Positions 22,229 to 30,736 of a DNA stretch of 64,000 bases are shown here, piece after piece. The stretch is taken from positions 1,560,001 to 1,624,000 of the forward strand of contig NZ_CP067124.1 in NCBI RefSeq assembly GCF_028553725.1, in the 5' to 3' direction. The position numbers and the translations under genes are program-made. Under the pieces are notes generated by a model, which saw nothing but the letters and a program-made list of their open reading frames with translations, was not told the origin of the DNA and searched no databases. Source of the DNA: Paracoccus alcaliphilus. Lineage in GTDB: Bacteria > Pseudomonadota > Alphaproteobacteria > Rhodobacterales > Rhodobacteraceae. Each line of letters opens with the position of its first letter. Within the stretch, counting starts at the first letter, position 1.

Positions 22229-23674
22229 ATGAGTATCGCAAGAGCCCTTTCAAACGCAGTGTCCGGTCTGGCCGCTGTTTCGCGAGGGACCGAAACGGTT
22301 GCCGCCAACCTCGCCAATCTTGCCACTCCCGGCTATGCAAGGCGTGATGTCGCCCTGTCCCCTCTGGGGTTCGGGGCAAATAGCGGCGGCGTTCGGGTCA
22401 ACGGCATCATGCGCATCGTCGATGCCGGGATACTGGGCGAAACCCGCCTGACCGAAGCCGCCCGATCCAATGCGGCGATCCATTCGGGCTTTGCTGCTGA
22501 AATGGAAGCGGTTGTGGGTGTGCCGGGGAATGCCGACAGCCTCGCCAGCAAGCTGACCGACCTGCAATCTGCGCTGGTTTCCGCCAGTACCCGCCCAGAA
22601 GACGAGGTGCGTTTGCAAATCGCTGTTTCGGCAGCGGAGAAACTGGCGGACAAGTTGAATGAGATCAGTAACACGATACAGGCGGCCCGAACCGCAGCTG
22701 ACAATGCCATAGCTGCCGATGTTGAGGTCCTGAATGGCAGCCTTGACCGGGTTGCGGACTTGAACCGGCGCATTGCGACGATTTCCGCCAAAGGCGCTGA
22801 TCCATCTTCGCTGATGGATCAGCGCCAGCAGGTCATTGATCAGATCGCGCGGATCGTCCCGGTTCAGGAGGTTGTCAGGGACAATGGTCACGTTGCCTTG
22901 TTTACGACCGAAGGCGCGGTTCTTCTTGACGGCAGCCAGCCCAATCATCTGACATTTCAGCCCTCCGGCTCCCTGACTCCGGAGATGAGCGTCGGGACGC
23001 CGCCCGTCGGCATCCTTCAGCAGGACGGAAGAGAACTGACCGCTGGTGGTATGGGCCTGTTCGTCGGCGGCTCTCTCGCGGCCAGTTTTGCTGTACGAGA
23101 CGAGTTTGCCCCGCAGATGCAGGTCGAGATCGACACTATTGCGCTTGAGCTGCACGATCGATTTGCGTTGAGCACCACCGATCCGACGCTAGATCCAGGT
23201 GAGCCGGGATTGTTTACCGATGCAGGCGGTTCCGCGTCATTGGCCACGTTGACCGGGCTGTCGGGGCGCATCACCATAAACGAGACCGTGCAGGATGCGC
23301 TGTGGCGACTCCGTGCGGGGATAGGTGCCGACAACCCCGGTCCTATCGCGGACAGTGCTCAACTGCTCCGTCTCAGCAACTCTCTCACGGCCGTGCTCGC
23401 ACCTCCAAACAGCGGGGCTTTCAACGGAAATACGACCCTTGCTGCGCGCTTTTCCCAGTTAGAAGCAATGACGGTATCACGCCGAGTCGCGTCCGAGGCA
23501 GATACTGCAATTCAGAATGCGCGCCACGAACGGATAACATCAACCTTCCTGTCTCAGGGGGTTGATAGCGATTTCGAGATGCAGCGCCTGTTGCAGTACG
23601 AGCAAGCCTATGCCGCCAATGCACGTGTAATCCAAGCCATTGATGAAATGATGCAAAGCATCCTGAGGTTGTAA
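22229..23674 (+). CDS. flgK: Flagellar hook-associated protein 1 FlgK
   Basis: The 481-residue protein has the conserved start MSIARALSNAVSGLAAVSRGTE (read as SIARALSNAVSGL) and ANLATPGYARRDV. It ends with the heptad segment RLLQYEQAYAANARVIQAIDEM. It forms the first part of the hook-filament junction. flgL starts two bases after its stop codon but is broken by an insertion sequence. Confidence 0.95.
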   Translation: MSIARALSNAVSGLAAVSRGTETVAANLANLATPGYARRDVALSPLGFGANSGGVRVNGIMRIVDAGILGETRLTEAARSNAAIHSGFAAEMEAVVGVPGNADSLASKLTDLQSALVSASTRPEDEVRLQIAVSAAEKLADKLNEISNTIQAARTAADNAIAADVEVLNGSLDRVADLNRRIATISAKGADPSSLMDQRQQVIDQIARIVPVQEVVRDNGHVALFTTEGAVLLDGSQPNHLTFQPSGSLTPEMSVGTPPVGILQQDGRELTAGGMGLFVGGSLAASFAVRDEFAPQMQVEIDTIALELHDRFALSTTDPTLDPGEPGLFTDAGGSASLATLTGLSGRITINETVQDALWRLRAGIGADNPGPIADSAQLLRLSNSLTAVLAPPNSGAFNGNTTLAARFSQLEAMTVSRRVASEADTAIQNARHERITSTFLSQGVDSDFEMQRLLQYEQAYAANARVIQAIDEMMQSILRL

Positions 23675-23676
23675 CA

Positions 23677-23763
23677 ATGTCTGTTTTTTCTATAGGTGAT
23701 CAGGCACGGTCATACGCATTGCAATCATCGGTGCGCAGTATGAAGAAAACGCTCGATGTTCTG
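23677..23763 (+). pseudogene. flgL: flgL (hook-filament junction protein), 5' remnant cut by an IS
   Basis: An ATG two bases after flgK opens a frame reading MSVFSIGDQARSYALQ, then SMKKTLDVL. This is the expected start of FlgL in Rhodobacteraceae and the expected position for it. After about 29 codons the frame meets the left end of an IS5-family element. On the other side of the element only a possible TSRPQDMS stretch (24818 on) could continue it; the remaining ~300 residues are missing, so the insertion was accompanied or followed by a deletion. Confidence 0.75.
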
Positions 23764-24817
23764 GGCGTTGTTGCAGAAGTCAGTGTGTGAGCGCAGTTTT
23801 CCCTTTCCGCGTTGAGTTCATGCCACGCGTTTGATCTCGGCGGATCCGAGGGCATTGAAGCGGTTCATGAGGGCGATGCGGATATGGATTTCGGCGGTCT
23901 GGCGGTCCGGGTCTCGTGATGAGATGCGTTCACCGAAGGCCTTGAGGCAGCGCATCCTTGCCTCGATCCTGCTTCGGACGTGATAACCTGACCAGCGCTT
24001 CCATATGGCCCTGCCCAAGCGCTGGGTTGCCCGGAGGATCTCGTTGCGCGCCCTGGCTGCGGGGCAATCCTCCTTCCAGAGACGGCCATTCCTCCGGATC
24101 GGGATGATAGCGGTGCCGCCTCGATCCAGGATCGCGGTGTGGCAGCGTCGGGTGTCAAAGGCACCGTCGCCGGTGACGGTGCCGATCTGTTCATCCTCTG
24201 GGATCTGGTTGAGCAGGTCGGGCAGAACAGGGCTGTCGCCTTCACGGCTTGAGGTGAATTCGACGGCGCGGATGTCACCTGTAGCCGTGTCCATCGCCAG
24301 ATGAACCTTACGATATTGGCGTCGGCGATGCGGGCCATGCTTGCGGGCAAGCCATTCCCCATCACCAAGAAACTTGATCCCGGTGCTGTCCACCAGCAGG
24401 TTCAGCGGCCCCGGCGCACGGCGGCTCGTGATCTGAACCGTGATGCGCTTCTGCCTGCGGCTCAGGGTCGAGAAATCGGGCACCCGCCAGTCGAGCCCGG
24501 CCATCGAAAGGATGCTCGCCACCATCCCTGTCGTTTGCCGGAGAGGCAGGCCGAACAGAACCTTCACCATCAAGCAGAACTGGATCGCGGCATCAGAGAA
24601 GACCGGCGGCCGACCATTGCATCCGGATTTGGGTGCGCGCCAAACCATGTCCTTGTCCAGCCAGATCAGAAGGGACCCGCGCCGCTTCAAGGCATCGTTG
24701 TAGGACTTCCAGTTCATCGTGCGGTAGCGGGTGGGCTCAGGCTTGCTCATACTCGCCCCTTAGCCCACTGGATTCGCAGTGTGAATCCCTCAGAAAACGG
24801 AGTTCTGCAACAACGCC
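23764..24817. mobile_element. IS5-family insertion sequence, 1054 bp, intact
   Basis: The ends are inverted repeats that share their first 15 bases (GGCGTTGTTGCAGAA at 23764 and its complement ending at 24817). One intact transposase gene lies between them on the minus strand. The length is typical of IS5-family elements. A target duplication is not evident at the ends, which fits a deletion on the right side. Confidence 0.85.
23818..24750 (-). CDS. IS5-family transposase
   Basis: The 310-residue protein has an N-terminal DUF4096-like region (GRPPVFSDAAIQFC) and a DDE catalytic core. The acidic residues are visible as VDSTGIK (first Asp), GDGAFDT (second Asp) and RSRIEARM (Glu). No stop or frameshift interrupts it, so it may still be active. 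An alternative start is the ATG at 24717. Confidence 0.93.
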   Translation of the reverse strand: MSKPEPTRYRTMNWKSYNDALKRRGSLLIWLDKDMVWRAPKSGCNGRPPVFSDAAIQFCLMVKVLFGLPLRQTTGMVASILSMAGLDWRVPDFSTLSRRQKRITVQITSRRAPGPLNLLVDSTGIKFLGDGEWLARKHGPHRRRQYRKVHLAMDTATGDIRAVEFTSSREGDSPVLPDLLNQIPEDEQIGTVTGDGAFDTRRCHTAILDRGGTAIIPIRRNGRLWKEDCPAARARNEILRATQRLGRAIWKRWSGYHVRSRIEARMRCLKAFGERISSRDPDRQTAEIHIRIALMNRFNALGSAEIKRVA

Positions 24818-24901
24818 ACTTCAAGGCCGCAGGATATGTCGCAGGTTAAAACAGAAATGATTTAGGTGCAGGCATGTCCGTGATGGTTCCTCGATTCATG
24901 A

Positions 24902-25012
24902 TCAAATGCCGATGCCTTGCGCGACATCGTGCGCGACTATGCGCTGGAGATCACCCATTCGGATTCCGGGTTCATGCGCGACACCCGCTTGTCGGTGCGG
25001 GGAACCTTGACG
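24902..25012 (+). other. Unassigned coding-like fragment beside the IS
   Basis: A plus-strand frame with good codon style reads DALRDIVRDYALEITHSD, then SGFMRDTRLSVRGT, with no start codon and no continuation beyond the transketolase fragment that overlaps it from the other strand. It looks like the inside of a real gene trapped between two deletion points. I do not recognise the family. Confidence 0.3.
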
Positions 25013-25389
25013 GAGGTGATCGCGACGCCAAGACCGACCGAGCCGGTGGAGAAGTCCACATCGTCCACGTCCTTGGTCCGCGACGGGTAGGATTGCACCC
25101 CGCCATAACCGCGAAAATTCTCCATCCGCTCCCGGTCAAGATTGCCCATCAGATACTGGATGGCATGGAACACCGGCGAGGTGTGCGGCTTGACCGCCAC
25201 CCGGTCCTCGGGCCGCAGCGCCGAGAAGTAGAGCGCGGTCAGGATCGAGACCATCGAGGCCGAAAACGCCTGGTGCCCGCCGATCTTGATGCCGTCCAAT
25301 TTGGGTCGGACATGATTGGCGTTGTGGATCATCCAGTGCGAGAGCCACAGCAGGCGCTGCTCGATGGTCTTCAGGTGGGCGTCGGTCAC
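24937..25389 (-). pseudogene. Transketolase / pyruvate dehydrogenase E1-like gene, 5' fragment
   Basis: A GTG start behind GAGGAGAGG opens MTDAHLKTIEQRLLWLSHW, followed by GGHQAFSASMVSI, VKPHTSPVFHAIQYL and DFSTGSVGLGVAITS. These are conserved N-terminal segments of thiamine-diphosphate transketolase-like enzymes of roughly 790 residues. Similarity stops at about 25010, after only ~125 residues. The last 24 codons are unrelated and the cofactor-binding and pyrimidine domains are missing. It is a 3'-deleted remnant, in line with the PaiB-like and PLP genes upstream of it. Confidence 0.75.
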
Positions 25390-25421
25390 GGCAGTTCCTC
25401 TCCTCTTTCGGTCTTTCCGGC

Positions 25422-26072
25422 TCAGCAGTCTTCCGCGCCGGTCTTGGCGCGGCCCGCCGCAAGCATGGCCTCGCCGATGGTTCTGCTCCCCAGGTCGTTC
25501 AGGGCATGACCGGCGCCCTCGATGTCCCGGACCTCCTTGTTCTGGCTGAGCTTGGCCTTGCCCACGAGGCGGATGATCCCGATCTCGATCCCGACGATGG
25601 CTTTCAGCATCATTTCGGTATAGTCGCGCGGCGCATCGCCCATCTTCCACGGGACCGGCTGCGATGCCTCATGAGTCCTGGTCAGCAGGGCGACGTTGCG
25701 GCGCACGAAAGGCTCGTCATCCCGGATCGTCACCCGGCCATAGGCATGGGCGACAAGGTAGTTCCAGCTCGGCACCTGCTTATGGAACTGGTGCTTGCTG
25801 GGATACCACTGTGGGGAGATATAGGCGTCCGCGGCGCGGAAGACGACGAGCACCTCGTCTCCGTCGCTCAAATCCTGCCAGAGCGGATTGTTGCGGGCGA
25901 CGTGGCAGGCCAGCGTGCCGTGTTCGCCCTGACCGCGGGCCAGGTGGAAAGGAATGTGGTTCGCGTCGAGGCCGCTTTTCCCGTTCGAGAACAGGATGCC
26001 GAGTGGGTTTTTCTCGATCAGATTGAACAGAACCTCGGGGCGGGATTCATCGAAATGGGGAGGAACATACAT
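25422..26072 (-). CDS. FMN-binding PaiB-like protein
   Basis: The 216-residue protein starts at MYVPPHFDESRPEVL behind AGGTGAG; a 64-residue upstream extension is not family-like. It matches the PaiB / FMN-binding negative transcriptional regulator family, with HIPFHLA, the split-barrel flavin region LVVFRAADAYISPQWYPSK (read as AYISPQWYPSK) and VPSWNYLVAHAYG. PaiB of Bacillus is linked to control of sporulation and protease genes, but biochemical roles elsewhere are unclear. It lies between the PLP enzyme and the broken transketolase on the same strand. Confidence 0.87.
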   Translation of the reverse strand: MYVPPHFDESRPEVLFNLIEKNPLGILFSNGKSGLDANHIPFHLARGQGEHGTLACHVARNNPLWQDLSDGDEVLVVFRAADAYISPQWYPSKHQFHKQVPSWNYLVAHAYGRVTIRDDEPFVRRNVALLTRTHEASQPVPWKMGDAPRDYTEMMLKAIVGIEIGIIRLVGKAKLSQNKEVRDIEGAGHALNDLGSRTIGEAMLAAGRAKTGAEDC

Positions 26073-26268
26073 GATCTCACCTGGCGGATAGGCGTGGTAG
26101 GGACAGGCCGCCCCCGGGGATTGCCTGCGGCGGCCGCTCGTTCTGCCGAAAGATTGCCCGAATACTGGCGTGGCAGAAAGAACCAGTTGCGCGGAAAACA
26201 CCCATTCCAGTTGGCTGCACTTTCCAGCTCCCGTCGACTGGTGAAGCGGTCGGGGGCCGGACATGGTT

Positions 26269-27399
26269 TTACGCCAGTCCGTCCAGAGCCTGGGTCAGGT
26301 CGTCGATGATGTCCTGAGGATGCTCCAGTCCGACCGATACGCGCAGCAGCCCCGCCGGCGCCATCGACTTCGGCCCCTCCACCGAGGCGCGATGCTCGAT
26401 CAGGGAATGCGCCCCGCCGAGGCTGGTGGCCCGGACGATCAGGCGCAGCCGGCCGGCGACGGCCATCGCCGCCTCGGCCCCGCCCGCGACGATGAAGGAG
26501 AGCATGGCACCGTAACCGCTCATCTGGCGGGTGGCAAGCGCATGACCGGGATCATCCGGCAGGCCGGGGAACAGCACCTGTTTCACATGCCGATGCGCGT
26601 TCAGGGCATCAGCCACCTTGCGCGCGCCCTCGCAATGGGCCTCCATCCGCAGCGGCAGGGTTTGCAGCCCGCGCAACGCCAACCAGCAGTCGAACGGGGC
26701 CGCCACGCTGCCCTTGTGCCGCTGGATCATCCGCAGCGGCCGCTCCAGCGGCGAGCCTTCGGGAGTGACGACGACACCCGCCATCAGGTCGGAATGGCCG
26801 CCGATGTATTTCGTGGCCGAGTGCATGACCGCATCCGCGCCGAATTCCAGCGGGCGCTGGAGCACCGGCGTCGCCCAGGTATTGTCGACCACGGCCAGCG
26901 CCCCGGCCTCATTGGCGATCTGGCAGGCGGCGGCAATATCGACAACCCGGATCAACGGGTTGGAGGGGGTTTCGATCCAGACCAGGCCCGTATCCGCCCC
27001 GGTCACCGCGGTGTGCAGCGCATCCAGATCGCGCATGTCGACCGGCACGAAGTCGAAGCGGCGCCCAATGTCGGTCTCGTCCATCAGCGAGCGGATACCG
27101 AAATACATGTCATCCGGCACGACGATACGGCCCCTTGAGGGATGCCCCTCGATCACCGCCGAGATCGCCGCCATGCCGGAGGAAAAAGCGATGGCCTGAT
27201 GCCCGCCTTCAAGGGCAGCCATCGCGGCCTCGAAGGCGTTGCGCGTCGGGTTGGCGTCGCGGGTGTACTCGAACCCCGACGGGAAGGCGCCGTCGGCCCC
27301 ACGCTCGAAGGTCGTGCTGGTGTGAAGGGGGATCGAGACGGCTCCGGTCGAAGGATCGACGCCGCGCCCGATATGGATCGCTTTGGTCTGAAGACGCAT
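26269..27399 (-). CDS. Trans-sulfuration PLP enzyme (cystathionine gamma-synthase/lyase family)
   Basis: The 376-residue protein (start MRLQTKAIHIG) is a Cys/Met-metabolism PLP enzyme. It has SIPLHTSTTF, YTRDANPTRNAFE, the AFSSGMAAI turn, WIETPSNPL and the pyridoxal-binding SATKYIGGHSD lysine. These enzymes make or split cystathionine or related thioethers; the exact reaction is not readable. In-frame ATGs at 27459 and 27471 exist but lie in the operator, so the shorter form is preferred. The gene is divergent from an XRE-cupin regulator and is probably controlled by it. Confidence 0.88.
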   Translation of the reverse strand: MRLQTKAIHIGRGVDPSTGAVSIPLHTSTTFERGADGAFPSGFEYTRDANPTRNAFEAAMAALEGGHQAIAFSSGMAAISAVIEGHPSRGRIVVPDDMYFGIRSLMDETDIGRRFDFVPVDMRDLDALHTAVTGADTGLVWIETPSNPLIRVVDIAAACQIANEAGALAVVDNTWATPVLQRPLEFGADAVMHSATKYIGGHSDLMAGVVVTPEGSPLERPLRMIQRHKGSVAAPFDCWLALRGLQTLPLRMEAHCEGARKVADALNAHRHVKQVLFPGLPDDPGHALATRQMSGYGAMLSFIVAGGAEAAMAVAGRLRLIVRATSLGGAHSLIEHRASVEGPKSMAPAGLLRVSVGLEHPQDIIDDLTQALDGLA

Positions 27400-27454
27400 T
27401 GGTAAGCTCGATGCCGTGGGGGTTGGCGCCGAAGGATTGCAGCCTGTTGCGCCG

Positions 27455-27503
27455 GTCATTATAGTGACCATATCCGGACCAGCGATAAAGTCAATATAAT
27501 GAC
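27455..27503. promoter_or_regulatory. Paired operators of the XRE-cupin regulator
   Basis: GTCATTATAGTGAC (27455-27468) and GTCAATATAATGAC (27490-27503) are inverted copies of one another with a single mismatch; flanking bases extend the match to CGGTCATTATA(G/T)TGAC. Each is also nearly palindromic by itself. They sit in the divergent promoter between the PLP enzyme and the regulator, 35 bases apart, and the second covers the annotated ATG of the regulator. Confidence 0.75.
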
Positions 27504-28101
27504 CGACACGACACTCCTTGCCGATGCCGAGCGGGAACTGGGCCTGACGCTGGCCTCGCATATCCGGGACATCCGGCAGAGGCAGAAGCTGAGCCTAGAC
27601 GGCCTGGCCCGGCGCAGCGGGTTGTCGAAGGGCACCGTGGTCGCCCTCGAACAGGGCAAGGCCAACCCGAGCATCGGCATCCTGTGCCGGCTGGCTGCGG
27701 CCTTCTCGCTCTCGGTCACCGACCTGCTGGGTGATCCGCCCACTGGCGTCTCGGACAGCCCGATCGAGCGGACGGCTTCCAAGACCCTTTGGGAGAGCGC
27801 CGGCGGCAGCTTTGCGCGGCTGCACGCCTCTACCTCGGGCCGCACCATGTTCGAGTTGTGGTCGTGGAGGCTGATGCCGGGCGACGTGTTTCATTCGGAT
27901 GCGCACAGCCCGGATACGCGCGAGCTGATTACTGTCGTGGAAGGCCGCCTTCAGATCACCGTCGGCAGCGAGACGCTGGTCCTCGCCGCGGGAGAAAGCG
28001 CGCGGCTCGTCACGGATCAGGCCCATTCCTACGCCGCCGCGGCGGACCAGCCTGCCGTCTTTAACATGTCCGTCTTGGAGCGTGGGGCAGCTTTGGGCTG
28101 A
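27499..28101 (+). CDS. XRE-cupin transcriptional regulator
   Basis: The 200-residue protein has an N-terminal XRE helix-turn-helix (LDGLARRSGLSKGTVVALEQGKANPS region, about 33-60) and a C-terminal small cupin barrel (HSDAHSPDTRELITVVEG to the end), the plan of MppR/SutR-type ligand-sensing repressors. It probably binds the paired operators in its own promoter and controls the divergent PLP enzyme, with the cupin sensing an amino-acid-like ligand. The ATG lies inside one operator, so the true start may be downstream or the message nearly leaderless. Confidence 0.87.
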   Translation: MTDTTLLADAERELGLTLASHIRDIRQRQKLSLDGLARRSGLSKGTVVALEQGKANPSIGILCRLAAAFSLSVTDLLGDPPTGVSDSPIERTASKTLWESAGGSFARLHASTSGRTMFELWSWRLMPGDVFHSDAHSPDTRELITVVEGRLQITVGSETLVLAAGESARLVTDQAHSYAAAADQPAVFNMSVLERGAALG

Positions 28102-28134
28102 AACCGCCCTCGACCGCATAGTTGTTGAATCGGG

Positions 28135-28747
28135 TCAGATCACGCCGGAAATGATGAGAATTGCCGCTGCGAACAGGACGCCGACCACCACCATGGCGAA
28201 GGGCAGCATCACGCGATACATCTCGCGCTCGCGTCCGGGTGTTCCGGCCAGTCCGCAGACGATCGACATGCGGACCGGCCCGACCATGTTCAGCGAGAGC
28301 GCCGCAGCATGTTGCAGGGCGATGACCGCGGGGACGCTGAACCCCGCCTCGACCGCCAGGCTGACCTGGGAGGCCATGAACAAGCCGTTCGCCGCGTTTC
28401 CGCTGTTCGCCAGCGCGCCGAATACGGCCGAGAGCTGCGGTGTCAGAAGGATGGCCCAGTCCCCCATGGCTGCGAAGATCCCGACAGCCAGGCCATTCGC
28501 GATGCCCGAGCCGGACAGGAGTTCGGCCATCATCGAGAAGATGATGATGGACAAGACGGCGAGCTTTCCGGGTTTTCCAGGCGGTGCGGATCTCGGGTCC
28601 CAATGCCCGGGTGTGGGGTACCGTGCGCAGAGCCACGATCAGCGCCAGTCCGAGGCCGATGATCGAGGCTGCCAGTGTTCCCGCCTTGCCGGTGGCGATG
28701 ACTCCGATGACGGCAAGCGCAGGCAGGGTCCAGATCAGGTATTGCAA
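28135..28747 (-). pseudogene. L-lactate permease, internally deleted and frameshifted
   Basis: A frame from about 28747 (TTG after GGAAAG) reads LQYLIWTLPALAVIGVIATGKAG, shown here as LQYLIW...VIATGKAG, the N-terminus of LctP-type permeases. Near 28560-28620 it changes frame and jumps to the C-terminal part, MAELLSGSGIANG, GALANSGNAANG and VRMSIVCGLAGTPGRERE. About 200 of the usual ~540 residues remain, so around 350 central residues and several membrane helices are lost. The protein cannot be functional. Confidence 0.75.
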
Positions 28748-28866
28748 GGTCTTTCCATTCTTGCCGTCGATTATCGAAAGGGGACCGGCGAGATGGAAAA
28801 GCCCTGTCCTGACATCCGCTTCATGGCGCTGACCGATCCGGGCGCGGGACCGGTCGGAAGCCTGGC

Positions 28867-29775
28867 TTACTTCGCCATGCCGGCCGGGAGACCGCGCAGC
28901 ACGGCCGCTATGTCCTGTTTCCCCGCTTCGCAGACAGGCAGGATGGGGCGCGGCGGTTCCGCGTCGGAAAGCCCGAGCTGCCGGATGATCTCGTAGACCG
29001 TGCGCTGGCTGGTATATTTGCGGAACAGGCCCCAGACCGGCGCAAGCGCGGTATCGAGCCTCTGCGCCTCCACGAGGTCTTCCGCTTGGGCGGCTCGGGT
29101 GATGGCCAGACAGACCTTCGGGAGGGTTCCACCCAGCACACCATACCAGCAGTCGGCGCCGACCATCAGGGCCGTGGGGCAACACCAGTCGTCGCTGTAG
29201 CCGATGGAAAAGCCATCCGCCGTTCCCGACCGCTGATCCCGCAAATGCCGGACCATCTCGCCCTCGGGCGGCGGATTCTTGATGCCGACGATCCCCGGTA
29301 CGCGCGACAGGCGAGACACCAGCTCGGGCATGAACGTGAAATGCGTGGTGCCGGGATTGTCATAGATGCAGATCGGCAGCCCGCTTTCCCGCGCCACCGC
29401 CGAGAAATGCTCGAACACCTCGTCCTGGCTCAGAGGCGCATAGGACACCGGAGAGAGCAGGCCGACCGCGGCTCCCATGGCCTTGGCATCCTGCGCGAGG
29501 CGGGCCGCATCACCGGTGCGCAGGGCGCCGACGCCGACCACCAACGGGGTCTTGCCGCATTGTTCCTGGGCGGCCTCCATTGCCCGACGCCGCTCCTCGC
29601 GGGTCAGATACATGTAGATGCCGGTGCTGCCCAGAAGGCCGATGGAGTCGACCCCCGCCGCCGTGAGCCGGTCGATCAGCCGGCGCTGCGCCACGGTATC
29701 GACGCGGCCCGCGGCATCGGCTGGAGTGATCGGAAAGGCGGAAAGCCCTTTGAGCGGGGACATGATCTGGCTCAT
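28867..29775 (-). CDS. DapA/N-acetylneuraminate lyase family protein
   Basis: The 302-residue TIM barrel starts at MSQIMSPLKGLSAFPITP (read as MSQIMSPLKG). The Schiff-base lysine is in GIVGIKNP and the catalytic tyrosine in CIYDNPGTT, with the GSTG substrate-carboxylate motif near residue 47. The family includes dihydrodipicolinate synthase and pyruvate aldolases for sugar acids. The organism needs a separate biosynthetic DapA, and this copy lies among catabolic remnants, so a catabolic aldolase or dehydratase is more likely. An upstream pyridoxal-kinase fragment ends one base before its start. Confidence 0.85.
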   Translation of the reverse strand: MSQIMSPLKGLSAFPITPADAAGRVDTVAQRRLIDRLTAAGVDSIGLLGSTGIYMYLTREERRRAMEAAQEQCGKTPLVVGVGALRTGDAARLAQDAKAMGAAVGLLSPVSYAPLSQDEVFEHFSAVARESGLPICIYDNPGTTHFTFMPELVSRLSRVPGIVGIKNPPPEGEMVRHLRDQRSGTADGFSIGYSDDWCCPTALMVGADCWYGVLGGTLPKVCLAITRAAQAEDLVEAQRLDTALAPVWGLFRKYTSQRTVYEIIRQLGLSDAEPPRPILPVCEAGKQDIAAVLRGLPAGMAK

Positions 29776-29776
29776 G

Positions 29777-30178
29777 TCAGGGGGGCGAGGTGAAGGGGAA
29801 GCCGGCAAGCCGCATTTCCTCGGTACCAGCGGCTTCGGTGCGTGTGAGAACGGCATGGATTTCTGCGGTGGCCCGGGCTGCGGCCTTTGCCAGCGGAACA
29901 CCCGCCGCCAGACGGGCCGCCAGCAGGCCGGTGAACAGATCGCCGGTGCCGCAGGGTCGAATGGGCAGGCGTTCGACCGTCGTGCGGGTGATTTCTCCGG
30001 CAGCGCAGGCGATGGTTTCCCCATGGCCGAGGGCGGTGTCCTCCAGCAAGCAGCCCGTCACTGCTGCGTCGATCTCCGGGCCGATGCCGCGGATCGCCGC
30101 GACATGCTCTTCGGGATTGCCGTCGGCCATCTCGATCGCGACGCGACTGTGACGACGGGCATAGGTACCTAGGTTCAT
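29777..30178 (-). pseudogene. Pyridoxal kinase (PdxY/PdxK), 3' fragment
   Basis: The 133-residue frame carries only the C-terminal half of a ribokinase-fold pyridoxal kinase. The anion-hole and catalytic motif is seen as RPCGTGDLFTGLLAARLAAG, shown here as CGTGDLF. The N-terminal substrate lid and about 150 residues are missing, and similarity fades at about 30150. The fragment ends one base before the DapA-like start, an arrangement that may keep that gene translated. Confidence 0.65.
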
Positions 30179-30225
30179 TGCGCTTCCGAGAATTGCTGCA
30201 TCCCGAGTTCGAGTGCTCGCGGTTG

Positions 30226-30697
30226 CTATCTGGTTTTGCCGATCCGGATCGTTTCAATCTTTTGGCTATGGGTTCGTCGGCTTCTCGCACATCTTTCCTC
30301 TGTGCCGGGTGACGATGCCCGCACCACCCTCCATCTCTGCTCGCCAAGCCCGGCCCCGCCCAAACTGACCTTATTGCCTTCGTGCAAATAGCAAGGGGGG
30401 CTCTGCGCGACACCGATCCCGGCGGGGGTTCCGGTCTGGATCACATCTCCCGGTTCCAGTGCCATATAGTCCGAGATATGCGCGATCAGTTCCGCGACCG
30501 GCCAGAGCATGTCGGAGGTCGATGCCTGCTGGATGCGTATGCCGTCGATCTCAAGCCACAGACCGATGTCTTGCGGATCAGGGATTTCGTCGGCGGTCAC
30601 TATCCACGGACCCAACCGCGCAAAACCATCATGTCCCCGGCCCTTGACGCTTTCGCCGCCGTGGTGACGTTGGTGGTCACGTTCCTCGTTTCATGTA
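30226..30697 (-). pseudogene. Fumarylacetoacetate hydrolase family gene, 3' fragment
   Basis: The open frame from 30615 reads GPWIVTADEIPDPQD, LWLEIDGIRIQQ, MALEPGDVIQTGTPAGIG and GLGEQRWRVV, the conserved C-terminal half of FAH-family hydrolases/isomerases. The same frame can be followed without a start codon further upstream (HHGGESVKGRGHDGFARL) to about 30697, where similarity ends. The first half of the family fold, including part of the metal site, is missing. The original role may have been in aromatic or sugar-acid breakdown. Confidence 0.65.
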
Positions 30698-30736
30698 ACA
30701 ACATATGTTACGATTCGGCGGAGATGTCAAGACCGA

